In this document: positions 34,640 through 46,079 of the stretch, in pieces | How the letters are laid out: each line of letters begins with the position of its first letter | How positions within the stretch are numbered: position 1 is the first letter of the stretch | From: Halicephalobus mephisto | Taxonomy: Eukaryota > Nematoda > Chromadorea > Rhabditida > Panagrolaimidae | Length of the DNA: 64,000 nucleotides | NCBI GenBank assembly: GCA_009193035.1 | Contig: SWDT01000079.1 | Span: 153,206-217,205 of the forward strand | Reading direction: 5' to 3' | Made by a program: the position numbers and the translations under genes | The notes under the pieces: model-generated | What the model was told of the DNA's origin: nothing | Database searches by the model: none | The model's input: the letters and a program-made list of their open reading frames with translations, nothing else

Positions 34640-35953
34640 TCTGTCAAAAAAAATTTTTCACATTTGAACAAAAACATTATTTTTGATGAAAGTACATTGT
34701 AATTAATAATTTTTAATCATGTTATTGCAGAAAATTAAAATGAAAATTTCGCAAAATGATTTCGAAACGAATTTTAAAAGATTCAAAAAATTTGGATTTT
34801 TGATACTTTTTAAAATTTATTTTGGATTCTCAAAAGTTACAAAAAACTTCGAGAAATGTTGAGGTTTAAAAATCCTTCGATGGATTCTGAAAATTTTGTG
34901 AGATTTTAGAGAATTTGAAAATTTTAATTTTAAAAAATTTTAACTTTTTTTTATTTTATAAGTTTTAATTTTTTTTTTAATTTTAAAAAATTTTAATTTT
35001 TTTAAAATTTTATTAGTTTTAATTTTTTTTAATTTTCAAAATTTTAATAAATATTGAAAAATTTTTAATTTTTTAACAAATTCTGAAAATTTTTTGGAAT
35101 TTTAAACAATGTCAAAACATTCAATTTGATTCCGAAAAACATTAGAAATATTTTTTGAGATTCTGGAAAACTTCAAAAACACATAAAATCCTCGTAAATT
35201 TCAGAATCTTTTTTTTAGTTTCGAATTTTTCCAAAATCTTCCATAAAATAAAAAATTTAAAACTTTCACCTAGATTCAAAACCATTTCAGAGAACTGTAG
35301 AATCCTCCATGAGATTCTAAAATGCAAAAAATTCTCAGATTTTTGAAAAGTTTAAAATCTTCAATCAAATTTTGGAAGTTTTTAAAATTATTAAATTTCA
35401 TAAAATTTTAGAAATCTTAAAAATCATAAATTTTGAAAGATTTTAGAAATTTTAAAAAATATTTATTAAATTTCATAAAATTGTAGAAATTTTAAAAATC
35501 ATAAATTTTAAAAATTTTAAAAATCATAAATTTCAGAAAATTTTAAAATTTTTCTTTTCCAAAATTTTCCATAAAATGAAAAAATTGAAAACTTTCACCT
35601 AGATTCTAGAACTTTCTAGAAAACTTTCCTGATGAAGATATGATATCCCGACGAGATCACTTAGAGCCAGTTTTGAAATCGAGAAAATTATTTATTTTTA
35701 ATTTTTTAAAACAAGTTTGATTTTTTTAAACAATTTTTATTTTTTTTTGTTTTTGAATTTTTTTAAAATTTTTTTTTATTTTTGTCATTTTTTGCAGAAA
35801 TTAAATTTTCAACGCCTTGGATCGGGAGAAAAGAAAGGAATCTGACCCAGAAGCCCTCGGGCATTCGGAAAAATTTCAGTTTCGATCAGTCCGGAATTCA
35901 TTTCAGATTTCTGTTTCTGATCAAAAATTTGGATTTTAATTTTTCTTTAAAAA
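34640..35953. other. AT-rich spacer and upstream region of the ground-like gene
   Basis: 34640-35600 is AT-rich with degenerate aaattttaaaaatcataaa and ttcagaatctt words. At 35630-35690 and 35797-35920 two GC-richer patches carry an acceptor-like site each (tttctag, tttttgcag). The second reads openly (e.g. FSTPWIGRKERN) but lacks a clear donor. They may be leader sequence or promoter for the gene starting at 35954. Confidence 0.35.
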
Positions 35954-38702
35954 ATGAAAATTTTCGTTTTTTTTGGAATTTATTTTTTTATTTTTGAAAC
36001 CCAAGGATTCCTGTTCGGAGGGAGTAGCTGCGGATGTGCCCCTCCGCCCCCCTGTCCGCCCCCTGTCCCCTGCTGTCGGGCCCGGGCCAAGGCGGCCAAA
36101 ACCGAAGTCCAGAAGCCCCTAGACGACTTAGAATTGGTAATCACTACTTTCACAACGAAAATAGCTACAGTAATTTCAGAGAGCGAAACTGGCCGGATTC
36201 AACTTGGACGATCCTTCTGTTGCTTCTGAAGTTTCTGAAACTCAGTTAAAATATCTTGAAAATTTAGGAGAAGAAAATAATGATTTTCCTGTTGAGACCC
36301 AGGATTTAGATGAAAAAAAATTTTTAAAAATTAAGGAATCTAAATCTGTCCGTTTTGCCCCTCAGAAAGTTGATACCGAGTCCGCTCCCGAACCCGTCCG
36401 TGTGGACCAGTCAACAGCTGCTCCGGAAATCGTCTCGGCCGAGGAAACCGCTGCTAAAGACTCTGAGCAAAAGTGTAACAACGAAGAGCTCAGAAAATTC
36501 ATCATCGATGTAACTTTTCAATGAATTAGAAAATCAATTATCGAGTTCACAGTCGAAAAATGAATCAACTTTCGTGCTGGGACCAATATCTCTTTTTAAA
36601 GATCTATTAGGGATATTTATAGCGATGGTCCCAACACGAAAGGTATTTGACTCATTTTTTGATCATGAATATAGCTACTGTACACTAAAAATATCTTATT
36701 AAGTTCACAATCGAGAAATGAATCAACTTTCGCGTTGGGACCAATATCTCTTTTCAGAGGTTGATCGAGTATATACGAAATACTGATCCCAACACGAAAG
36801 ATACTTGATTCATTTCTTGATCATGAACATGGCTACTGTACACTAAAAATACCTTACCAAGTTCACAGTCGAAAAATGAATCAAACAACTTTCGTGCTGG
36901 GACCAATATCTCCTTTTAAAGATCTATTAGGGATATTTATAGCGATGGTCCCAATACAAAAGGTATTTGACTCATTTCTCGATCATGAACATAGTTACTG
37001 TACACTAAAAATACCTTATCAAGTTCACAATCGAGAAATGAATTGAGCAACTTTCGCGTTGGGACCAATATCTCTTTTTAAAGATCTATTTGAGATATTC
37101 ATAGCGATGGTCCCAACACGAAAGGTATTTGACTCATTTCTCGATCATGAATATGGCTACCGTACACTAAAAATACTTTATTAAGTTCACAATCGAAAAA
37201 TGAATTGAGCAATTTTTGTGGTAGAACCACCTTTTGTATTCGATGTTTACGTGCAGTTTTCACTTTTAAAAGTAATTTCTGCGCAACACTTTGATTGCGA
37301 AAAATTCTTGATTTATTTCCGGATCATGAAGTTAATCAATTTAAATTAAAGAACCGTTAATCAAGCGCGTGATCAAAGAACGAATCGAGTTCTGAACACC
37401 GGATTTGATATCTTTCAATTAGGTGATTTCTTTGATCTTTTTTCTCCGAAAACGTCTTTCATGTGGTGGTTCTGGCGCACAATTTTTGATTTATTAGCTG
37501 ACTATAAACATGGTCATTGACACGTTAAAGATCTATTTTCAAAATTGTAATCAAAAAATGAATAGGATATGTTTCGTGGTGAGATCTGTGTTCTTATTTA
37601 AGTTCTTCATAAGACAACTTCAATGGTCTTGTCACGAAAGATATTTAACTTAGGGAGCTTGTCTAAAGTATGTAAGGCTCACAGGGGGAGGGGGTTTCAG
37701 AAAAATGCCATGTAAGCCTTACATATTTTGGGCAAGCTCCATATTATTTTACTGTAGATTTGACAGTAATTTTCTAAGCATCCTTCGTGGTAGGACCTGC
37801 GCTTTTTTAAAAAATCTCTAGTCTAATTCTTTATAGGAGAACTTCAATGGTCCCGCCACGAAAGATATTTAACTTATTATTTTACTGTAGATTTGACAGT
37901 AATTTTCTTAAGCGTCTTTCGTGGTAGGACCTGAGCTTTTTTAAAAAATCTCTAGTCTAATTCTTCATAGGAGAACTTCAATGGTCTCGCCACGAAAGAT
38001 ATTTAACTTATTATTTGATTGTAAATTTGACAGTAATTTTCTAAGCATCCTTCGTGATAGGACCTGTGCTTTTTTAAAAATCTCTAGTCTAATTCTTCAT
38101 AGGAGAACTTCAATGGTCTTGTCACGAAAGATATTTAACTTATTATTTTATTGTAAATTTGACAGTAATTTTCTTAAGCATCCTTCGTGGTAGGACCTGT
38201 GCTTTTTTAAAAATCTCTAGTCTAATTCTTCATAGGAGAACTTCAATGGTCCCGCCACGAAAGATATTTAACTTATTATTTTACTGTGGACTTGGTTATC
38301 ATGTCTTAAGTATCTTTCGTGATTGAACCAAAGTTTTTTTATTTAATAATTCTTCTGCTGTTCAGTTTCTATAAATATGTTCAGAGAAATGGTCCCGTCA
38401 CGAAAGATATTTAACTTATTATTTTATTGTGGACTTGATTAGTTGTAATTGGATTGATCTGGAATAACTGGTTTCAGAATATAACCGAGAACAGCACTGA
38501 ATCCAAACACGCCGTCAACAAGGCTGCCGAAGCCGAGTTCGGGGGCTCCATCGACGTCATCTGTAGTCGAGGACACTTCAGGTATTTCGAAATTTTCGGA
38601 ATTAATTTTTACGAAAATTTCAGTTACATTTATTCGAGTAATCTGTTTTGCGAAGCTGCCAGAGGCGAAGTCACCTGTATCGCTTTTCGTCAATCTTTAT
38701 AA
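35954..38702 (+). CDS. Secreted ground-like (hedgehog-related, Grl family) protein, 231 aa
   Basis: Four exons: 35954-36136, 36180-36509, 38478-38581, 38624-38702, all in phase. Residues 1-18 (MKIFVFFGIYFFIF...) are a signal peptide. Next is a Cys/Pro-rich stretch CGCAPPPPCPPPVPCC and a basic RARAKAAK, the usual arrangement N-terminal to nematode ground-like domains. An acidic, Ser/Glu-rich linker fills about 62-158. The ground-like domain (about 159-229) has its four cysteines in KCNNEELRK, VICSRGHF, NLFCEAA and EVTCIAF. The family is nematode-specific, related to the hedgehog-like Warthog and Groundhog proteins, and is generally expressed in epidermis and glia and linked to extracellular matrix. 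The AATAAA signal is at 38723. The second intron (36510-38477) is 2 kb of hairpin arrays. Confidence 0.9.
36525..37215. repeat. About 165 bp hairpin array in the ground-like gene intron
   Basis: Four copies. Each has gttcacaatcgagaaatgaa, then caactttcgcgttgggacca, and about 60 bp later tggtcccaacacgaaaggta followed by tgactcatttctcgatcatgaac. The second half is the reverse complement of the first, so each unit folds into a stem of about 40 bp with a loop near 50 bp. A linker with actgtacactaaaaatacc joins units. Confidence 0.85.
37620..38430. repeat. About 130 bp hairpin array in the ground-like gene intron
   Basis: Six copies of cccgccacgaaagatattta, acttattattttactgtagatttgacagtaattttc, taagcatccttcgtggtaggacc and tctctagtctaattcttcataggagaacttcaatgg. 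The ggtcccgccacgaaagat and catccttcgtggtaggacc words are inverted relative to each other. It follows the 36.5 kb array and appears to be a separate amplification of the same kind of motif. Confidence 0.85.
37654..37741. mobile_element. 88 bp palindromic element
   Basis: ggagcttgtctaaagtatgtaaggct at the left and agccttacatattttgggcaagctcc at the right are reverse complements with three or four mismatches, around a G-rich centre (cacagggggaggggg). It is inserted within the flanking 130 bp array and is single-copy here. It resembles a miniature inverted-repeat element. Confidence 0.65.
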
Positions 38703-38739
38703 TGTTAAAATTATTATTGTTTAATAAACATGTAGTCCC

Positions 38740-39000
38740 CGAGGCTTCAATTTGGTCGAGAGAAGCTTTTAGCAGACTCAATGCATAAAGAAAGCCGCTC
38801 CAAGGAGTCGACGCAAGCCAGGAAGACTGGCACCGCTCACCAAATTTTCCTTCTTTCGTGGTTGCCACTGGCTCCGTCCTCAAACAAATGCTAAAGAATG
38901 CACAAATGCACTCTGAATTTTTGACTTCAGAGGAAGACTGAATTTCGTCCTTCCCGGGAAACAGAAGAGGACGGATTACGCCAGAAGCAAAAAAAATTAA
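38740..39000. other. GC-rich unique island downstream of the ground-like gene
   Basis: Single-copy, about half G+C, beginning gtccccgaggcttcaatt. An open frame exists on the minus strand (to 39066), but it is bordered by AT-rich repeats and has no recognised domain or clear splice sites. It could be a non-coding RNA, a regulatory island or a remnant. Confidence 0.3.
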
Positions 39001-39480
39001 AACATTTTTTAGAAACAAAAATAACTTTATTGGAAATTTCACATCTATAAGTCTTAAAAATTTCACTTTTTTAAAAATCTTAAAAAATTAGAAATTTTTA
39101 TTTAAAAAATAACTTTATTAAACATTTCACATTTTTAAAAATCTTAAAAAAATTAAAAATTTTTATTTAAAAAATAAGTTTATTAAAAATTTCACATCTT
39201 TAAAAATCTTAAAAAATTAAAAATTTTTATTTCAAAAATAACTTTATTGAAAATTTCACATTTTTAAAAATATTAAAAAAATTAGAAATTTTTATTTAAA
39301 AAATAACTTTATTGAAAATTTTTAACTTTTAAAAATATTAAAGAAATTAGAAATTTTTACTTTAAAAATAACTTTATTGAAAATTTCACTTTTTTAAAAA
39401 TCTCAAAAAATCAGAAATTTAATTTCTAAAAAATAAAGAAAAATAACTTTATTAAAAATTTTTAAAAAATTAGAAAATTA
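39000..39480. repeat. About 80 bp AT-rich tandem array
   Basis: Six copies of aaaaataactttattgaaaatttcac, ttttaaaaatcttaaaaaattagaaattttta. 39480-39830 is AT-rich without features. Confidence 0.8.
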
Positions 39481-39829
39481 AAAATTGTTATTTTTTTAAA
39501 TTTAAATTTGCAAATTTTTTATTCAAAAAAAATTTTGATTAAATTATGGAAAATTTAAAATTTAACTACTTTTGACAATGTTCCTTGGATTCTGAAACTT
39601 TGGAAATAATGAAATCAAATTTTTTTCGAATAAAAAAAGTAATTTATCTGTGGGATTTTCCTTGCTTACGGTCTTTGGATAAGATTACAGAACTCAATAT
39701 AGGATTCTCGGATTTTTCGGAATTTATTCATAATTTTGAAATTTTCGAAAATCACGTATTTTCAAAATTTTTAAAATAAAAAAATTATATTTTAAATTTA
39801 TAAATTATAAAAATGAAAAATTTCAAATC

Positions 39830-40425
39830 TCTCTGGTCTCAAGTGGAAAACTTTTACAAAAAAAAAAATTATATTTTTTAATTTATCAATATTAAAAGTA
39901 AAAAGGTTTAAAATTTTCTGGTCTCAAGTGGAGAATTTTTAAAATAAAAAAAAATTATATTTTAAATCTTGTATTTTTAGAATTGATAAATTAAAAATGT
40001 TTTTAAGTTCGTGTTAGGACCATTTTTGGAAATTTTATTGTTGAAATTTATGATTTTTAGAATAACATGATTTCGGGATTTTGAAAGACCATATAAATAG
40101 AAAGTTTTGTAATTTTTGGTCCTGACTGGAAAGTTAGTGAATTTCGTGTCGGGACCATTTTTTGAGAATTTTACTATTTACTTTTATTTTTTAAAATAAG
40201 ACTATTTTTGAATTTTTTAATATAGGTATTTTTATTTTTGGTCTTGACTGGAAAGTTAGTGAATTTCGTGTCGGGATTATTTTTTGAGAATTTTATTATT
40301 TACTTTTATTTTTTAAAATAAGACTATTTTTAAATTTTTTAGAATTTTTTAACATAGGAATTTTTATTTTTGGTCCTGACTGGAAAGTTAGTGAATTTCG
40401 TGTCGGGACCATTTTTCGGAATTTC
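39830..40425. repeat. About 120 bp array with TTCGTGTCGGGACC words
   Basis: Three good copies of tttttggtcctgactggaaagttagtgaatttcgtgtcgggac followed by catttttgagaattttattatttacttttattttttaaaataagac. They belong to the scattered GGTCC...ACGAA word class. Confidence 0.75.
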
Positions 40426-40429
40426 GTTG

Positions 40430-40770
40430 TCTGTTTTTCGAAATAGTGTGGTTTCAGAATCTGGAGTTGTCCATTTTGGAATCGACTTTCGTGGGTCTGG
40501 AGTGCTCCAGAAGTCCCGACGTTGTTATCTCGAGAAAACCCCTCAACGAAATAGCAGATCCCTTTTGTCTTTTACGACCTCAGAAGGAGTCGGGCAAGTT
40601 ATAGCAAAGAAGAAGCGATATTCGCAACCGAACAAACGCATCAAGTCCTGTCGGTGCTTATCTAAGCAGCTTCTTTCCTGCTGTCTTTCACATCGGTCGC
40701 TGCACAGTTGTCCTCAAATCGACGTTCTCTGATCGAATGGAGACAAACTCAAAGATTTCGGGTTAACGAG
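40430..40770. other. GC-rich unique island, unassigned
   Basis: Single-copy patch (gactttcgtgggtctggagt to ctctgatcgaatggagac) following a gtttcag at 40450-40456. The plus-strand frame is open to 40732 but shows no domain. It is one of several such islands between 38.7 and 47 kb upstream of the zinc-finger gene and may be a leader exon or regulatory DNA. Confidence 0.3.
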
Positions 40771-40839
40771 TGCCAGATGTGTAAAAATCAATTCTGAGAA
40801 CGAAAACTGATATCATAGCATTATAGAAACTAAAATTGG

Positions 40840-41190
40840 AAGTCCTTTGAAAATGGTCTTGAAGTGAATTTTAGAAACTTCTAAAATTCTCAGTTTCATA
40901 TATCGATTTCGAAATTTTAAAAATCAAAATCAAAAACAAATTTTTTTATAAAATAATTTCCAAAAAAATTTTTTAATTTTTTAGAAACTTCTAAAATTCT
41001 CAGTTTCATATATCGATTTCGAAATTTTAAAATTATAAAAATCAAAAACGAAATTTTTTTTATAAAATAATTTCCAAAAAATTTTTTCAAGTTTTTAGAA
41101 ATTTCTAGAATTTAAAGTTTCATATATCGATTTCGAAATTTTAAAATTATAAAAATCAAAAACGAAATTTATCAAGAATGGTTCTAAGAC
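40840..41190. repeat. About 125 bp array with TCATATATCGATTTCGAAATTTTAAA
   Basis: Three copies joined by aaatcaaaaacgaaatttttttataaaataatttccaaaaaa. 41190-41580 is AT-rich with two ggtcccgacacgaa-like words. Confidence 0.75.
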
Positions 41191-41589
41191 GAATTTTTAA
41201 AACTTTCTATTCAAGACCCAAAATTCCAAAATTTAATATTTATGCAATTATACAGCAATCTAAATTTTTACAAAAATTTAAAAAATGCATTTTCTTACAA
41301 AATGGTCCCGACACGAATTTTTTAAATTTTTTAAAAATTATTTTTTATAATTTTTTTAAAAATCATTTTTTTAAAAATTACTTTTTTTAAAGTTAGTTTT
41401 TGAAAAATAAATTTCTCCAGAAATGGTTCTGAAGCGAATTTTTAATTTTCAGAAACTTCAAAATTTTAGAAAAATTTAAATTTTGAAATTTATCATTTTT
41501 TAAGAATTTTAATTTTATAAAAAACTTGAAAAAATATTTATCACTTTTTGTTTAATTATAATGCTTATTTTGTAAAATGAAGAAAGGGT

Positions 41590-41800
41590 TTCAGACGGAA
41601 AACCTTGCAATTCTGTGGAAGCACGCACTTCCGTCGTCTTCAGTCAATTCCATTTTCGCCGTCCGTCGGCCGCTTCTGTCGCCATGTGTCACTGCCAGTC
41701 GTAGATGACTTGAAGCCAGTTTTTCCACTCTGTTGCCAGGACCATTTTCTGGAGAACTAAATCGACGCTAATTTTGACCATATCCATATATGGACTTCTC
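41590..41800. other. GC-rich unique island, unassigned
   Basis: Single-copy patch with gtttcagacggaaaaccttg at its left, cgccgtccgtcggccgcttctgtc in the middle and ttccactctgttgccagg at the right. No open frame of note. Confidence 0.3.
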
Positions 41801-41919
41801 AGATTTCATTAGGGTCATTTTCAAACTTTAATTTTAAAATTATTTAAAAATTAAAATAACCATACTGTAAGTGCGATTCTGACGTCGATGATACTGTGGA
41901 AAATCCATCAAAACCAACA

Positions 41920-43320
41920 TGTTCGAAAAATGGTCCTGAAGCGAAATTTCGAAAATTCTTAAACATGTTACAAAAAATTTATTTTTTTAAATGTTCAAAA
42001 TTAAATATTTTTTAAAAAATGGTCCTGAAGCGAAAATTTGAAAGTTCTTAGAAATATTATAAAAAAGTTATTTTTTAAAAATGTTCAAAATTAAATATTT
42101 TTAAAAATGTTCAAAATTAAATATTTTTAAAAATGTCCAAAATTAAATATTTTTAAAAATGTTCAAAATTAAATATTTTTAAAAAATGGTCCTGAAGCGA
42201 AAATTCGAAAATTCTTAAACATTTTACAAAAAATTTATTTTTTAAATTATATTTTTAAAAATGTCCAAAATTAAATATTTTTTAAAATGTCCAAAATTAA
42301 ATATTTTTGAAAATGTCCAAAATTAAATATTTTTAAAAAATGGTCCTGAAGCGAAAATTTGAAAGTTCTTAGAAACCCCTACAGATGGCCAAGAACTTTC
42401 AGAATTCGTTATTTCAGAAGTCGATTTCGAAATAATCATGTTATTAAAAGTCGGAAAACAAATATTTTGAAAAATGGTCTCACGACGAAAATTCGAAATT
42501 TTCTAAAATCTTTGATTTTTTATTTTTCGATCATAATCAAGATGTTTTAAAATTTCGAAAATGAACATAATTGTGAAATTGTTTTTTTAGCGAATTTTCA
42601 GAAAATTCCAGTATTAAAAAATCCAAAAAAAAAAGTTTTCAACATCAATTTTTAAATTATTTCAATTTCAGAAAATTTCGAATTTCTCACCACGAAAATT
42701 TCCGAAATTTTTAATTTTAATTACTGTATATATTTTTGTGATTTTATGAAATTTAAAAATATGAATTATTTAGAAGTCGTCCTGACACGAATTTTCAATG
42801 TCAGAAAATTTAACAAAAAAATTTGGGTCTCACCAAGAAAATTTTAAAATGTTCGATTTTAATACTGTATATATCGTTTTTATAAGTTTAAAAATATTCA
42901 CTATTTAGAAGTCGTCCTGACACGAATTTTCAATGTCAGAAAATTGAACAAAAAAATTCGGATTTCTCATCACGAATTTTTTAGATTTTTTAATGTGAAG
43001 AAATCCAACCAGGTCCCATCGCGAAAATTTCGAAATTTTTGATCTTAATTATTCCGTCATTGATTTTATAAAATTTCAAAAATATTTACTATTTCGACAT
43101 CCCGTCACGAATTTTTTAGATTTTTTAATGTGAAGAAATCCAACCAGGTCCCACCGCGAAAATTTCGAAATTTTTGATCTTAATTATTCCGTCATTGATT
43201 TTATAAAATTTCAAAAATATTTACTATTTCGACATCCCGTCACGAATTTTTTAGTGTTAAGAAATCCAACCAGGTCCCACCGCGAAAATTTCGAAATTTT
43301 TGATCTTAATTATTGCCTGT
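41920..43320. repeat. Arrays of TGGTCCTGAAGCGAAA and CATCCCGTCACGAATTTTTTAG units
   Basis: At 41920-42340 aaaaatggtcctgaagcgaaa alternates with ttaaatatttttaaaaatgtccaaaa. At 42720-42960 two copies of a block with gaagtcgtcctgacacgaattttcaatgtcagaaaat. At 43000-43320 three near-identical copies of about 122 bp containing aagaaatccaaccaggtccca, ccgcgaaaatttcgaaatt and cgacatcccgtcacgaa. Confidence 0.75.
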
Positions 43321-43429
43321 GTTATTGTGCTTCTATGACTTCAAAAATATTCATTATTTTGACGTTGTTTTGTTGCAAATTTTCTGATGTAAGAAACTCC
43401 AATAAAATGTTGGTTTCTCATCAGAAATT

Positions 43430-43690
43430 TCCAGAACATTCTAGTGTCTGAAAATTCAACCAAAACGCGGGTTGGACATCGTCGCTTTCGAGAAGCCTCA
43501 GAAAGCGGTCTTTTCCCGTTGAGAAAGAAGACGAAGCGAGTGCAGTTGTCGAGGCAGCAGCAGTCGGGCCAAACTCTCCGAACACACACCACATCGGGCT
43601 CTCCAGCTGGAGAAGACTGTTGTCTGCGTATGGAATTTCTCTCGATTGTGCCTCGCTTCCGCGATCATCTGTAGGATTCGATTCTATTTC
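43430..43690. other. GC-rich unique island, unassigned
   Basis: Single-copy patch (caaaacgcgggttggacatc to cgcttccgcgatcatctgtagg). It reads open on both strands. Codon-like content on the plus strand is rich in Arg and Ser and resembles no family I know. 43690-43940 is ordinary AT-rich DNA. Confidence 0.3.
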
Positions 43691-43949
43691 GAAACGGAGT
43701 ATTTTTAAAATCGATTCTTTGGTAAATCTTAAAAAGTAAAAAATCGGTTCATTAAAAACGAAAATCTCAGGTATGTGATCTTCCGAATTTTCGTTTTTTG
43801 TGTTTTTCTCAAGTACTCGATCGATGGAATATTCTTATTACGAAAAATACCTAAAAGTAAGTAGGATCTAAAGTAGTAAGTAAGACGGTCCCGGTACCTT
43901 GGGGAAGATTCATATATCGACGCTAAGCTCAGGAGTTGTTTGCGCTGCA

Positions 43950-44900
43950 TGTTTGGTCGTTTTTGCGCGAAATGCCACTCGCACTGGTGAGTGAGTCAGT
44001 TGATCATGGTTATTAGGGACTTTCGTGGCGGGATCTAGGTTTATTTTTCCTTGAATTCTCGACGCGAAAAAGCACTTATAATAATAAGAAAATGTCGTCA
44101 TAGTTATCAGGAACTTTCGCGGTAGGAGTTAAGTTCAGTTTTTTATGAAATTTTCGGCGCGAAATGCCACTCGCACTGGTAAGTGAACAAGTTGACCATG
44201 GTTATTGGGGACTTTCGTGGCGGGATCTAGGTTCATTTTTTCTTATATTCTTGACGCGGAAAAGTACTTATAATGATGAAAAACAACTTTATCATCAGGA
44301 ACTTTCGCGGTAGGAGTTAAGTCCAATTTTTTGTGAAATTCTCGGCGCGAAATGCCACTCGCACTGGTGAGTGAACAAGTTGATCATTATCGTCTGACGC
44401 TTTCGTGGCGAGATTTATACTTATTTTTTGTATGTTCTTGACGCGAAAAAGTATTCATAATAAAAAAACATCGTCATTAGGGACTTTCGCGGTAAGATTC
44501 GGTTTAAATTTTTTATGAAATTCTCGACGCGAAAAAGTATTTATAATAAAAAAACTATTATTTTCATAAGGAACTTTCGCGGTGGGAATTGACCTCAATT
44601 TTTCTGAAATTCTTCGAGCGAAGTACCACTCATGACTGATAAGCAAAAAATTCGATCATGATCTTCAGGAACTTTCGCGACGAAAATTCAATTTTTTGTG
44701 ATCTTAAAATACCACTCGTATTAGTGAAAGAACGACTCCGTCGTGGTCTTCGGGGACTTTCGTGACAGAAGTTTATTTTTCGGACGAAATATCACTTACA
44801 GTAGGAAATGACCAACTTTACAGTTATCGGGAACTTTCGTGGTGAGAGTCAATTTGGAGATTTTTGAGTAAGATACCACTTACACTAAAAAACGAAAATC
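43950..44900. repeat. About 170 bp array with E2F-like GCGCGAAATGCC words
   Basis: Roughly five copies of gaactttcgcggtaggagtt, tttatgaaattttcggcgcg, aaatgccactcgcactggtgagtga, ttattagggactttcgtggcgggatc and cttgacgcgaaaaagta. The words ttttgcgcgaaa (43961) and ttttcggcgcgaaa (about 44152) match the E2F consensus on both strands. The array decays rightward to 45990 through actttcgtggtgagaat repeats. Confidence 0.8.
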
Positions 44901-45009
44901 TTTTAAGTTTTCAGAAACTTCCGCAACAAAATCTGATTTTTTTTAGATTCTTGGAGCGAAATTTCACTTGTGTTTATAACTAAGAAAATTCTGATTTTCG
45001 GAGATTTTC

Positions 45010-45990
45010 GTTGTAAAAGTTGAGTCTGATTTTGAATCATCTTCAAGTCTGATTTTAGATCATCTTCAAGTCTGATTTTGAATAATCTTCATGTCTGATT
45101 TTAGATCATCTTCATGTCTGATTTTAGATAGTCTTCAAGTCTGATTTTGGATCATCTTCAAGTCTGATTTTAGATAGTCTTCATGCCTGATTTTGGATCA
45201 TCTTCGTGGCTGATTTCAATTTGGCTCGTTACTCAAAATGTTCCAAGTCTTCAGAAACTTTCGTCGTGGGAATTGACTTTGTTTTTTGAACAAAATCTTA
45301 CTCCTACTAGTAAATGAAGAATTTTCATTGTTTTCGAAGATTTTCGTCGTGAAAGTTAACTTTGTTTTTGAATTGTTATTGTGTCTAATTCTATCGTCAT
45401 TGGTATGTCGAAATCCTCCAAGTCTTCAGGGATTTTCGTGGTGAGAATCAAGTCTATTTTTGAGTTCAATTTCACTCTCTGAAGATTTAGATTATTTTCA
45501 CATATCTTTAAAGATTTTCGTTGTGAGAGTTGAGTTTGTTTTTAGATTGTTTTTATCCAATTTCACTTCCTGGTGATATGTGGAAGTAATCTAGATTTTT
45601 AAGGACTTTCGTGGTGAGAATTGAAGTCAGTTTCTGAATGATTATAAAACTCGATTCCATCTCTGTTGAAATATGAAAATATTTTAAGTTTTTTGATATT
45701 TTCATTTTCAGAATCGAGTCTGTTTCTGAATGATTATAGAACTTGGTTCCATCTTTGCTGAAATATGAAAGTATTCTAAATTCTTAGATATTTTCATTTT
45801 CAGAATCGAGTCAGTTTCTGAATGGTTATCAGATTCGATTCCATCTTTGCTGAAATATGAAAGTATTCTAAGTTTTCAGATATTTTCATTTTCAGAATCG
45901 AGTCTGTTTTTAGATTGTTTTTATTCAATCTTTTACTGATATATGAACATTTTTCCAGTCTTTAAAGATCTTCGTGGTGAGAGTTGACTC
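45010..45990. repeat. 30 bp array (45030-45210) and decayed 100-130 bp repeats
   Basis: Seven copies of aagtctgattttagatcatcttc at 45030-45210. Then diverged copies of gattttcgtggtgagaatt, gaatgattatagaactcggttccatct and ctgaaatatgaaagtattctaa to 45990. Confidence 0.7.
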
Positions 45991-46079
45991 GATTTCTGAA
46001 TGATTATCGAACTCGGTTCGATCTCTGCTGATGTGTGGAAATAATCTAGAGCTTCAAAGACCTTCGTTGTAAGAATGGA

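Noticed and set aside
38671..39066. 131-codon minus-strand frame
   Set aside because: Overlaps the 3' end of the ground-like gene, ends in AT-rich repeat, and has no recognised motif.
40370..40732. 120-codon plus-strand frame
   Set aside because: Begins inside a repeat copy; the unique part has no family features.
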